Positions 1 through 8,616 of a DNA stretch of 64,000 nt are shown here, piece by piece. Source of the DNA: Albimonas pacifica (lineage in GTDB: Bacteria; Pseudomonadota; Alphaproteobacteria; Rhodobacterales; Rhodobacteraceae); the NCBI RefSeq assembly GCF_900113695.1, contig NZ_FOQH01000006.1:62001-126000 (forward strand), in the 5' to 3' direction. The notes beneath the pieces are model-generated. The model was not told where the DNA came from, did no database searches, and saw nothing but the letters and a program-made list of their open reading frames with translations. Every line of letters starts with the position of its first letter. Within the stretch, counting starts at the first letter, position 1. Made by a program: the position numbers and the translations under genes.

Positions 1-106
1 TGGGGAGAGGTCGGGGCGTCCGCGCCCGGAGCCTCCGCAGGCCGGCGCGCGACTTGGGGAAGCGTGCCGCGCCGAGCTCGTCCGCTCCGCGCGCAGGAGC
101 GACATC

Positions 107-1225
107 ATGGCCTTCATTCTTGCCACCGACGGCGGCGCCCAGATCGAACTGAGCGACGGCGACCGGCTCTATATTCCGCGCGACGTGACCGTCGCCGTGC
201 CCAACCAGGCGTCCGTGGTCGGCGACGCCGGCGACGCCAACGGGCATGAGGTGACGATCGACGGCGCCCTGATCTCGGGCGGCGGCAACGCGATCATCCT
301 GGGCGACGACGCCCTGGGCGAGGGCGACAACCGCCTGGTGATCGGGGAGACGGGCGTGGTGCGCTCGCTCAACGTTCCCGGCAACTCGTCGATCTACATG
401 CTCGGCTCGAACTCGGTGCTGCAGAACGCGGGGGAGGTGACCGGAAACTGGGGCGCCTTCCTGCAGGACTGGGACGGCGGCTCGATCCTCAACACCGGCC
501 TGCTGCAGGGGATGCAGCAGGAGGGGCTCTACCTGACCTCGGCCGTGGGGGTCGGGCTGATCAACACCGGCCTGATCCTGGGCGACGTGGACGCGCTGGG
601 CGGCGTCGAGGTGGTCTTCGACCGCCTGTTCAACAGCGGCGAGATCATCGGCGGCGCCGGCGGGCACGGGATCGCGATCGCCGTCGCCCCCGCCGGCTCG
701 CTGGTCGTCAACCGCGGCCTGATCGCCGGCGACGAAGCGGCGGTCCAGCTCGCCCAGCACGACGACGTGCTGCGCAACCGCGGCGACGTCGACGGCGACG
801 TGCGCCTGGGCGACGGGGCGGACGTCTACGTCGGCGGCCGCCGCTCGGAAGTCGACGGGCGCATCCAGGGCGAGGGCGGCGACGACGTGCTGCGCGGCGG
901 CGGGAACGACGACCTGGTCTTCGGCGGCGACGGCGCCGACGAGATCCACGGCCGCAAGGGCGACGACGAGCTGATCGGCAACGCCGACGCGGACGTCTTC
1001 GTCATCGCCCGCCGCAACGGCGACGACGAGATCCGCGACCTCGTCCACGGCGAGGACCACGTGGACCTGAGCGCCTTCGACCTGCGCTGGAAGCCGCTGA
1101 AGAACAAGCTGATGGAGGACACAGACGACGGCGTGCTGATCGACCTCGAGGGCCAGCGCGGCGGCACGGTGCTGCTGGAAGGGCTGGAGATCGCCGACAT
1201 CTCGAGGGGCGATTTCATCCTCTGA
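107..1225 (+). CDS. RTX-type calcium-binding beta-helix protein
   Basis: Predicted 372-residue protein exported by a type I system. Residues about 105-260 repeat an N-x-G-x-I/L-x-G pattern (QNAGEVTG, LNTGLLQG, INTGLILG, FNSGEIIG, VNRGLIAG, RNRGDVDG), which suggests a right-handed beta-helix. About five RTX nonapeptides follow (GEGGDDVLR, GGGNDDLVF, GGDGADEIH, GRKGDDELI, GNADADVFV), the family's calcium-binding signature. There is no N-terminal signal peptide. The C-terminus (DLSAF, later LEGLEIADISRGDFIL) looks like the uncleaved secretion signal of RTX proteins. The ATG at 107 follows a purine-rich GCAGGAG. No ABC/HlyD exporter is visible nearby, so the transporter must lie elsewhere. The ligand or function (adhesin, surface protein, toxin) cannot be told. 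Confidence 0.85.
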   Translation: MAFILATDGGAQIELSDGDRLYIPRDVTVAVPNQASVVGDAGDANGHEVTIDGALISGGGNAIILGDDALGEGDNRLVIGETGVVRSLNVPGNSSIYMLGSNSVLQNAGEVTGNWGAFLQDWDGGSILNTGLLQGMQQEGLYLTSAVGVGLINTGLILGDVDALGGVEVVFDRLFNSGEIIGGAGGHGIAIAVAPAGSLVVNRGLIAGDEAAVQLAQHDDVLRNRGDVDGDVRLGDGADVYVGGRRSEVDGRIQGEGGDDVLRGGGNDDLVFGGDGADEIHGRKGDDELIGNADADVFVIARRNGDDEIRDLVHGEDHVDLSAFDLRWKPLKNKLMEDTDDGVLIDLEGQRGGTVLLEGLEIADISRGDFIL

Positions 1226-1235
1226 GCGCCCCGGG

Positions 1236-1264
1236 GGCCCGGCCGCCCGGGAGGCGGGCGGGCC
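1236..1264 (+). terminator. Stem-loop after the RTX gene
   Basis: A 12-bp GC stem (GGCCCGGCCGCC with GGCGGGCGGGCC, one mismatch) and a 5-nt loop begin 10 bases after the RTX stop. A pyrimidine-rich TCTTCATCTC follows. It is a plausible intrinsic terminator that separates the RTX gene from the next small genes. Confidence 0.5.
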
Positions 1265-1342
1265 TCTTCATCTCGGGGACAGGCGTTGGATGTTATGAAC
1301 GTTGCGTCAAGTTCGCCTTCCCGGCTTCGGAAAGGACGCGAC

Positions 1343-1468
1343 ATGCCATTCGCGCTGGGCCTTTTCACCGCGCTTGCGCTGGGCTGGGGCGGCGCCGTCG
1401 CGCAGACGACGGCGCCGAGCTGCCCCGACACGCACGTCCCCTGCGGGGGGGCGTGCTGCGCGAAGTGA
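1343..1468 (+). CDS. Small secreted Cys-rich peptide (41 aa)
   Basis: Predicted 41-residue product. The ATG at 1343 has GGAAAGGA upstream; an alternative TTG at 1286 would lengthen it but break the signal-peptide layout. Residues 1-20 form a clean signal peptide (hydrophobic core LGLFTALALGW, then AVA-Q cleavage). The mature part is about 21 residues with four cysteines (SCPDTHVPCGGACC). It ends 9 bases before the next gene and is probably cotranscribed with it. I do not recognise the family; the small size leaves some chance that it is not a gene, but signal peptide, ribosome site and close coupling all support it. Confidence 0.55.
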   Translation: MPFALGLFTALALGWGGAVAQTTAPSCPDTHVPCGGACCAK

Positions 1469-1477
1469 GGACGCGTC

Positions 1478-2215
1478 ATGCCCAAGACCTGGAGCGTCCG
1501 CCTCGCCCTGGTCGCGGTCCTGATCGGGATCGCCTATCTCTACCACGTGGCGACCAACATCTCGAAACCTGACATCTACGCCTATTTCGAGCTCGACCGC
1601 GGCGCCTCGGGCGCCTCCTTCGCCGTGGCGGGGGACCTGGTGGCGGTCTCGCCCGACGGGCTGCGGGTGGAGGCGATCTGCGGCCTCTCGGTGACGCAGG
1701 AGCTGCGCCGCCAGGCCCGGATCGACGCGATCTACGTCAACGACCTGGGCCGCGAGCTGCCGACCTTCACCAAGTTCTGGGCCTGGGCGAGCACCCTGGG
1801 CGTGGCGGAGGCCGAGGCCTCGCCCCCCGACCAGATCGCCTTCCGCGGCGCCTACGAGGAGCTGTCCTCGGCCTCGGCCATCGCCGCCTTCGTCACCCAG
1901 GACTGCACCTGCGAGATGGCCCGCCGCATCAGCCGGCGGGAGAAGATCTGCACCACGCTCGCCACCCTCTCCGAGCGTCATGCGGGCGAGGCGGACGAGC
2001 GGGTGATCGCGCTCCGCTTCGCGCGGGCGGCGAACTTCGTGCCGAAGACCAGCTTCGAGGCCTGCGGCCTCGAATACACCGCCGCCGCCGAGGCCGCGGC
2101 GAGCGCCACCTGCGAGGAGCAGGACCGACTGCCCTGGGACGTGACCCTGCGCCGCCTGCTGCGGGTGATCGAGGAGCGGCCCAGCGACCGGGTGACAGCC
2201 GCCGTCATGGACTGA
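1478..2215 (+). CDS. Hypothetical membrane-anchored protein
   Basis: Predicted 245-residue protein with one N-terminal membrane segment (about residues 8-26, VRLALVAVLIGIAYLYHVA) and a large, probably periplasmic, soluble part. Cysteines fall in pairs (TCEMARRISRREKIC near the middle, CGLEY and ATCEEQ later), so disulfides are plausible. GTGAGG precedes the ATG at 1478. It follows the small Cys-rich peptide by 9 bases, so the two may act together. I do not recognise any domain and assign no function. Confidence 0.6.
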   Translation: MPKTWSVRLALVAVLIGIAYLYHVATNISKPDIYAYFELDRGASGASFAVAGDLVAVSPDGLRVEAICGLSVTQELRRQARIDAIYVNDLGRELPTFTKFWAWASTLGVAEAEASPPDQIAFRGAYEELSSASAIAAFVTQDCTCEMARRISRREKICTTLATLSERHAGEADERVIALRFARAANFVPKTSFEACGLEYTAAAEAAASATCEEQDRLPWDVTLRRLLRVIEERPSDRVTAAVMD

Positions 2216-2271
2216 GCGGGCCGCGCCGGATTCGGGTTGACCCTGCGCGCCGGCCGGGGCGGGATGCGGCC

Positions 2272-3516
2272 ATGACCGAGCCTGCCCGACCGCGGCTGAC
2301 CAACGCCGACGCCCGCCGCCTGTTCCTGCACCGCCATGCCCTCTCCGACCCCGGGCCGGAGGTTCCCGGCAAGGCCGGGCTGATGGAGTTGATCCGCCGC
2401 CTGGGCTTCGTGCAGGTGGACTCGATCGCCACCGTCGAGCGCGCCCACCACATGATCCTCGCGGCGCGCAGACGCTCCTACCGTCCCCGGCACCTCGCGC
2501 CCCTGCTGGAGCGCGACCGGGCGCTGTTCGAGCACTGGACCCACGACGCCTCGCTGATCCCGTCCGAGTTCTTCCCCCACTGGCGCCCCCGCTTCGCCCG
2601 GGATCGCGAGCGGCTGGCGGCCGCGTATCGCAACTGGCAGGGCGACTTCGCCCACCGCTTCGACGACGTGCTGGAGCACATCCGCCGCCACGGCCCCGCC
2701 CAGGCCCGCGACATGGAGGGCGCGGACGAGGCGCGCACCGGCGAGATGTGGTCCTGGACCCCCTCCAAGACCGCGGTGGAATACCTGTGGCGCTCGGGCG
2801 AGCTTGCGGTCTGCTCGCGCTCCGGCTTCCAGAAGCGCTTCGACCTGGCCGAGCGGGTGATCCCGGCCGAGCATTTCGACCGCCACCCCGACCGCGAGGA
2901 GACGATCGACTGGGCCTGCCGCGGCGCGCTCGACCGGCTGGGCTTCGCGACCTCGGGCGAGATCGCGGCCTTCTGGGAGACGGTGGCGCCCGCCGAGGCG
3001 CGGGACTGGTGCGTGGCCCGCCTCGCCGCCGGCGAGATCGAGGAGGTGGAGATCGAGACCGCCTCCGGCTCGCCGCGCCGGGCCTTCGCCTGGCCTGGGA
3101 TCGACGAGGCCGCGGCCGCCGCCCCGCCGCCGCCGGGGCGGCTGCGGGCGCTGTCGCCCTTCGACCCGGCGCTGCGCGACCGCAAGCGGGCGGAGCGGCT
3201 GTTCGGCTTCCACTACCGCATCGAGATCTACGTCCCCGCCCCGCGGCGGCGCTGGGGCTACTATGTGTTCCCGCTGCTGGAGGGGGACCGGCTGGTGGGA
3301 CGCATCGACATGAAGCGGCGCGAAGGGCGGCTCGAGGTCTCGGCCCTGTGGCCCGAGGCGGGCGTCGCCTTCGGCAAGGGCCGCATGGCGCGGCTGGAGG
3401 CGGAGCTGTCCCGCATGGCCCGCTTCGCCGGCTGCGAGGAGGCGGTCTTCCTCGACGGCTGGCTGCGCCCGGCCGGCCACCCGCCGGAGCCCGCTGCGGA
3501 AACCGTCTCCGGTTGA
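2272..3516 (+). CDS. YcaQ/AlkZ-family winged-helix DNA glycosylase
   Basis: Predicted 414-residue protein of the HTH_42 (YcaQ/AlkZ) family, whose characterised members unhook DNA interstrand crosslinks or excise bulky alkyl lesions. The catalytic QxD signature of this family appears as Q48-V49-D50 in GFVQVDSI. A HWTHDASLIP motif near residue 87 and a C-terminal IDMKRREGRLEV/ALWPEAG segment are also typical of the family. Length matches. The gene stands alone: the unknown membrane protein ends 56 bases upstream and the DksA-like gene starts 98 bases downstream. Family membership is firm; the actual lesion substrate is inferred. Confidence 0.85.
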   Translation: MTEPARPRLTNADARRLFLHRHALSDPGPEVPGKAGLMELIRRLGFVQVDSIATVERAHHMILAARRRSYRPRHLAPLLERDRALFEHWTHDASLIPSEFFPHWRPRFARDRERLAAAYRNWQGDFAHRFDDVLEHIRRHGPAQARDMEGADEARTGEMWSWTPSKTAVEYLWRSGELAVCSRSGFQKRFDLAERVIPAEHFDRHPDREETIDWACRGALDRLGFATSGEIAAFWETVAPAEARDWCVARLAAGEIEEVEIETASGSPRRAFAWPGIDEAAAAAPPPPGRLRALSPFDPALRDRKRAERLFGFHYRIEIYVPAPRRRWGYYVFPLLEGDRLVGRIDMKRREGRLEVSALWPEAGVAFGKGRMARLEAELSRMARFAGCEEAVFLDGWLRPAGHPPEPAAETVSG

Positions 3517-3614
3517 TCCCGGTCAAGGTCGCCCCCGCGCGGAGGGGCTAGACGGATCCCGGGCCGGCCCTCGCCGGAAGAGGAGCCGCGGCCCGTGCGC
3601 AAGGGAGACCCGCC

Positions 3615-3938
3615 ATGATCCACGTCCCGCATTTCAAGAGCGTGCTCGAAACGCGCCTCGCGGAGCTGGAGGCGCGGCTGCGCCGGATCGAGACCGACCT
3701 CGACGCGACCCCTGTCGCCGACTTCGAGGATCGCGCGACCGAGCGCGGCAACGACGAGGTGCTGGAGGAGCTGGGGGCCGCCGGGCTGAACGAGATCCGC
3801 CAGATCCGCGCCGCCCTCGACCGGGTCGCCCAGGGGACCTTCGGCGCCTGCGTGGACTGCGGCGAGGCGATCGACGAGAAGCGCCTGGCGCTGGTGCCCC
3901 ACGCCGCGCTCTGCACCGCCTGCGCCGCCAGGACCTGA
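3615..3938 (+). CDS. DksA/TraR-family zinc-finger protein
   Basis: Predicted 107-residue protein. It has a coiled-coil-like N-terminal half (about residues 8-70, charged and Leu-rich) and a C4 zinc finger with C79-x2-C82 and C100-x2-C103 (CVDCGEAIDEKRL...CTAC). Members bind the RNA polymerase secondary channel and change promoter response to ppGpp. It is shorter than E. coli DksA (151 aa) and lacks the DxxDxA tip motif I would expect of true DksA, so it may be a DksA-like paralog. AAGGGAG precedes the ATG at 3615. Confidence 0.85.
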   Translation: MIHVPHFKSVLETRLAELEARLRRIETDLDATPVADFEDRATERGNDEVLEELGAAGLNEIRQIRAALDRVAQGTFGACVDCGEAIDEKRLALVPHAALCTACAART

Positions 3939-4021
3939 GCGGCGCGGCGGCGCGCCGCCGTCGGATGTTCTTGTAATGTTCGCGCCCTCGCGCCATCCTG
4001 TCCCCAGGAGGCGCGAGTCCC

Positions 4022-5161
4022 ATGGAAGACCTTTTCGAACCGTTCGAGCTCCCCCCCGACCCCGGCGGCTACGGCTTCGCCGAGCGCGCGCCCGTGGACG
4101 CCGCCCGCAGGCGCGGGCGGGGCGCGGGCACCAACCGCGTGGGCCGCTACGAGCGCGAGACCCGCGCCCCCGCCGACGACGGCTGGGAGCGGGAGGAGGA
4201 CGAGGCCCCCCTGCGCACCGAGGTGCTGCTGGACCATTCCCGCAGCGTGATCGCGCGCAACACCTCTCCGGACCTGCCCTTCGACCGCTCGGTGAACCCC
4301 TACCGGGGCTGCGAGCACGGCTGCGTCTACTGCTTCGCGCGGCCGACGCACGCCTGGCTGGGCATGTCCCCGGGGCTCGACTTCGAGACCCGGATTCTGG
4401 TCAAGCCCGACGCGCCCGAGCGTCTGGCCCAGGAGCTGCGGGCGACGGGCTATGCCTGCCGGCCGATGGCGATGGGCACCAACACCGACCCCTACCAGCC
4501 GCTGGAGCGGGACCGCAGGGTGACCCGCAGGATCCTCGAGGTGCTGCGCGCGCACCGCCACCCGGTCTCGATCGTGACCAAGGGGGCGGGGGTGACTCGG
4601 GACCTCGACATCCTGGGCGAGATGGGGCGGCAGGGGCTGGCGCGGGTGTATCTGTCGGTGACCACGCTCGACCATCGCCTGAGCCGCACGCTGGAGCCGC
4701 GGGCCGCCAGCCCCCAGGCCCGCCTGCGCGCCATCGCGGCGCTGGCCCGGGCGGGGGTGCCGACGGGGGTGATGGTGGCGCCGGTGATCCCGGCGCTGAC
4801 CGACCACGAGCTGGAGCGGATCCTGGAGGCCTGCGCGCAGTCCGGCGCGCGCTCGGCCGGCTACATCGTGCTGCGGCTGCCGCGCGAGGTGCGCGACCTG
4901 TTCGTGGAGTGGCTGGAGGAGCATCGCCCCGACGCGGCCCAGCGGGTGATGGGCCGGGTGCGCGAGATCCACGGCGGGCGCGACTACGACGCGGCCTTCG
5001 GGCGGCGGCTGTCGGGGCAGGGGGTCTGGGCCGACCTGCTGCGGCGGCGATTCCGCGGGGCGGCGAAACGCTACGGCCTGGATCGCGAGCTGCCGGCGCT
5101 GCGCTGCGACCTGTTCCGGCGGCCGGAGCGGCGGGGGGATCAGCTCGCGCTCGACCTCTGA
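4022..5161 (+). CDS. PA0069-family radical SAM protein
   Basis: Predicted 379-residue radical SAM enzyme. The cluster motif C97-x3-C101-x2-C104 lies in the characteristic NPYRGCEHGCVYCFARPTH context of the PA0069/Rv2578c family. MAMGTNTDPYQPLE and SIVTKG downstream also fit. The N-terminal 60 residues are charged and variable. AGGAGG lies 6-7 bases before the ATG. Substrate is unknown for the family; the family resembles spore-photoproduct-lyase-like proteins in motif but this is not evidence of the same reaction. A long palindrome begins 10 bases after the stop. Confidence 0.85.
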   Translation: MEDLFEPFELPPDPGGYGFAERAPVDAARRRGRGAGTNRVGRYERETRAPADDGWEREEDEAPLRTEVLLDHSRSVIARNTSPDLPFDRSVNPYRGCEHGCVYCFARPTHAWLGMSPGLDFETRILVKPDAPERLAQELRATGYACRPMAMGTNTDPYQPLERDRRVTRRILEVLRAHRHPVSIVTKGAGVTRDLDILGEMGRQGLARVYLSVTTLDHRLSRTLEPRAASPQARLRAIAALARAGVPTGVMVAPVIPALTDHELERILEACAQSGARSAGYIVLRLPREVRDLFVEWLEEHRPDAAQRVMGRVREIHGGRDYDAAFGRRLSGQGVWADLLRRRFRGAAKRYGLDRELPALRCDLFRRPERRGDQLALDL

Positions 5162-5170
5162 GGGCGGAGC

Positions 5171-5245
5171 GCCGCCGCGCGCCCCGCCGGCAGGGGGCTC
5201 CCGCCCGCCCACCCCCGCCCCCCTCCCGACGGGGCGCGCGGCGGC
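5171..5245. repeat. Palindrome with G-quadruplex-type loop, copy 1
   Basis: Left arm 5171-5198 and right arm 5217-5245 pair with two mismatches and one extra G; the outer 16 bp are perfect (GCCGCCGCGCGCCCCG and its complement). The loop, 5199-5216, is TCCCGCCCGCCCACCCCC. Its opposite strand reads GGGGG-T-GGG-C-GGG-C-GGG, a perfect short-loop G-quadruplex pattern. It lies between the radical SAM gene and rnhB and could end transcription of the former. Four other palindromes with this type of loop occur at 15.2, 15.3, 17.3 and 17.6 kb. Confidence 0.75.
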
Positions 5246-5321
5246 TTTGTCGCCGGGGTCGCGGGGTGACCTTCGGCTCCGGCTTGGGCATTCTCCGCCT
5301 CCCCAGAGGCGCGGAGGACCC

Positions 5322-5975
5322 ATGGCCAAGATCTCCCTTCCCCATATGCGCGAGCCGAAGATCGTCGCCGACGGCGCCTTCGAGACGGCGGCGCGGGAGC
5401 GGCTGGGCGCGGGCGCCCTGGTCTGCGGGGTCGACGAGGCGGGCCGCGGACCCTGGGCGGGCCCGGTCTACGCCGGCGCCGCGATCCTCGACCCGGCGGC
5501 CGTGCCGGAGGGGCTGGCGGATTCCAAGGCCCTGAGCGCCCGGCGGCGCGAAGCGCTGGCCGCGGCGCTGCTGGAGGGCGCGACCTGCGGGGTGGGGGCG
5601 GCCTCGGTGGCGGAGATCGACGAGCTGGGGCTGGGACCGGCGGCGGATCTGGCGATGGTGCGGGCGATCGCGGCGCTGGGGGTGGAACCGGCCTGGGTGA
5701 TCGTCGACGGGCGCCGCCTGCCGCGGGGGCTCAGGCAGCCCGGGGAGTGGCTGGTGAAGGGCGACGCCAGGAGCTTCAGCGTCGCCGCCGCCTCGATCCT
5801 GGCCAAGGTCGCGCGGGACGCGGAGATGGACCGCCTGGCGCTGGAGCACCCGGGTTACGGATGGGAAAGCAACCGCGGATATGGGACCGCGGCCCATGCC
5901 GATGCCCTCAAGCGCTTGGGGGTCACCCCACATCATCGGCGTTCCTTCAAACCCATACACAACATCTTGCTTGAA

Positions 5976-5996
<21 letters not shown>
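5322..5996 (+). CDS. rnhB: Ribonuclease HII
   Basis: Predicted 224-residue RNase HII, which nicks RNA-DNA hybrids and starts removal of misincorporated ribonucleotides. The active-site block is D38-E39 (CGVDEAGRGPWAGPV), D129 (VIVDGRRLP) and D166 in SILAKVARD. A C-terminal HRRSFKP is also typical. The ATG at 5322 is preceded by GCGGAGG; the reading frame stays open further 5-prime but lacks the conserved start. The rnhB-ccrM order is common in alphaproteobacteria. The 3-prime end overlaps the cluster of GANTC sites that precedes ccrM. Confidence 0.95.
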
Positions 5997-7261
<1,265 letters not shown>

Positions 7262-7300
7262 TCCCGGGGGCGCCCGCCGACCCCTTCCGTCGAGATCCGA

Positions 7301-7329
7301 ACGGCCCCGGGCGCCCCGCCCGGGGCCGT
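7301..7329 (+). terminator. Intrinsic terminator of ccrM
   Basis: A perfect 13-bp stem (ACGGCCCCGGGCG with its complement) and a CCC loop lie 40 bases after the ccrM stop. A T-containing TCGCGTTTCGC follows. Confidence 0.75.
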
Positions 7330-7420
7330 TCGCGTTTCGCTCCGCGCGTTCGCCTGTCGCCGGTCAGGAGACGTCCGGGCCTCTGTGGCGAGACTGTGGC
7401 GCAGACGCGCGCGATGGCCC

Positions 7421-7488
7421 TGTCGCCGCCTTGGCGACAACTGCGGAGCGAGGGCGTTTATGTCACGCAACCAACAGGAGGCGTGACA
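7421..7488. promoter_or_regulatory. Two inverted repeats upstream of the DUF805 gene
   Basis: The 359-base stretch between ccrM and the DUF805 gene holds no convincing gene. Besides the ccrM terminator it has TGTCGCC-N5-GGCGACA (7421-7439) and TGTCACGC-N12-GCGTGACA (7461-7488). The second looks like an operator or a leader stem. An 8-codon start-to-stop frame (ATG at 7460) overlaps it; I do not treat that as a gene. Confidence 0.3.
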
Positions 7489-7620
7489 ATTCAACCGCTT
7501 ACGTCTCTATTGCGGCGCCGCAGCGAAATGTGTCTACTTTCCGGCAAAGTTCAGCGTCGCCCCGTGGTTCCCCTCGCGTCGCGGGCGGCGTCCTCGCGTT
7601 TCCTGACACGGTGTCTCGCC

Positions 7621-8022
7621 ATGAAGTTCAGTTACGCCATCTCGAACGTCTTCTCCAACTTCGCCGAGTTCCGGGGCCGGGCCGGGCGCCACGAGTACTG
7701 GTGGTGGTGCCTCTTCGTCGCCCTCGCGCTGGTGGCGATGGTGCTCGTCGACAATATCGTCAGCGCCCCGTTGCTGGGCTTCGAGATGTTCTCGATGCGC
7801 GCCGGCCACCCGCTGAGCGCGCTGACCGTCGCGCTGCTGGCGCTGCCGACGCTGGCCGTCTCCAGCCGCCGCCTGCACGACGTGGGCAAGCCGGGCTGGC
7901 TGCTGCTGGCGGGCTTCGTGCCGGTGCTGGGCAACCTCTACCTGCTGTGGCTGCTGACGCGGCCGACCTCGACGCGCGACAACCGCTACGGCTCCTCGGT
8001 CTTCGGGCTGCAGCGGACCTGA
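7621..8022 (+). CDS. DUF805 inner-membrane protein
   Basis: Predicted 133-residue membrane protein of the DUF805 family. The family start is visible (FAEFRGRAGRHEYWWWCLF), then three further hydrophobic segments, with SSRRLHDVGKPGWLLL and a final NRYG motif, all typical. The ATG at 7621 was chosen because family proteins begin at this point; the frame is open upstream but unlike the family. The function of DUF805 proteins is not established. The stop lies 7 bases from the convergent GFA gene's stop. Confidence 0.85.
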   Translation: MKFSYAISNVFSNFAEFRGRAGRHEYWWWCLFVALALVAMVLVDNIVSAPLLGFEMFSMRAGHPLSALTVALLALPTLAVSSRRLHDVGKPGWLLLAGFVPVLGNLYLLWLLTRPTSTRDNRYGSSVFGLQRT

Positions 8023-8029
8023 GCGGGGC

Positions 8030-8500
8030 TCAGCCCCGCGCCGCGCGGCGGCGGGCCAGGGCCTCGGGCCGCCAGACGTCCTCGAACGCGTAGAAGGCGT
8101 CGAAGACCCGCGAGCCCGGCGTGGGCAGGCTCAGCCAGGGCAGGGCGCTCGCGGCGAAGATGTGGACGTCGGGCGGGAACCGCCCGGCCTCGTCCAGCGT
8201 GCCCACGCGCACGAAGCGGATCGCGGGGCCGGCGCCGGCGTAGACGCTCCACACCGCGGTGCGGCAGGTGGGGCAGCGGTCGATCCGCTGGCCGGCGCCG
8301 CTGGCCGATGGGGTGAGCACGGTCTCCACCGCGCCGGCCTCGATCTCGACCGCCGAGGTTTCGATCACCGCGTTGAGCACGAAGGCCGAGCCGGTCTCCC
8401 GCCGGCACCAGGTGCAGTGGCAGCAGTGCACGATCATCGGGTCCGCCAGAAGGCGGTAGCGGACGTGGCCGCAGGTGCAGCGGCCGGCATGGGCGGTCAT
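8030..8500 (-). CDS. GFA-family (Mss4-like) zinc-binding protein
   Basis: Predicted 156-residue protein of the GFA family (named for glutathione-dependent formaldehyde-activating enzyme). Zinc-ligand cysteines appear as CTCG near residue 8, CCHCTWC near residue 26, and CPTCRTAVW near residue 90. GFA members are numerous and most have no proven formaldehyde activity, so I do not assign a reaction. The gene is leftward, downstream of mutY on the same strand with a 116-base gap, and converges on the DUF805 gene. Confidence 0.85.
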   Translation of the reverse strand: MTAHAGRCTCGHVRYRLLADPMIVHCCHCTWCRRETGSAFVLNAVIETSAVEIEAGAVETVLTPSASGAGQRIDRCPTCRTAVWSVYAGAGPAIRFVRVGTLDEAGRFPPDVHIFAASALPWLSLPTPGSRVFDAFYAFEDVWRPEALARRRAARG

Positions 8501-8616
8501 CGGGCGATCTCCGGGCGTGGAGCCGGGAGAATCGCCTCCGCGCGCGAGTCGCGCAAGCGGGAAGTTCGCGCTTCGTTCGCGAAGCGCCGCCCGCTCCCCC
8601 GTCCCTCTCCTCGCCC

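Noticed and set aside
7460-7486. Eight-codon leader peptide upstream of DUF805
   Set aside because: Composition is not attenuator-like, and the short frame coincides with an inverted repeat that explains it better.
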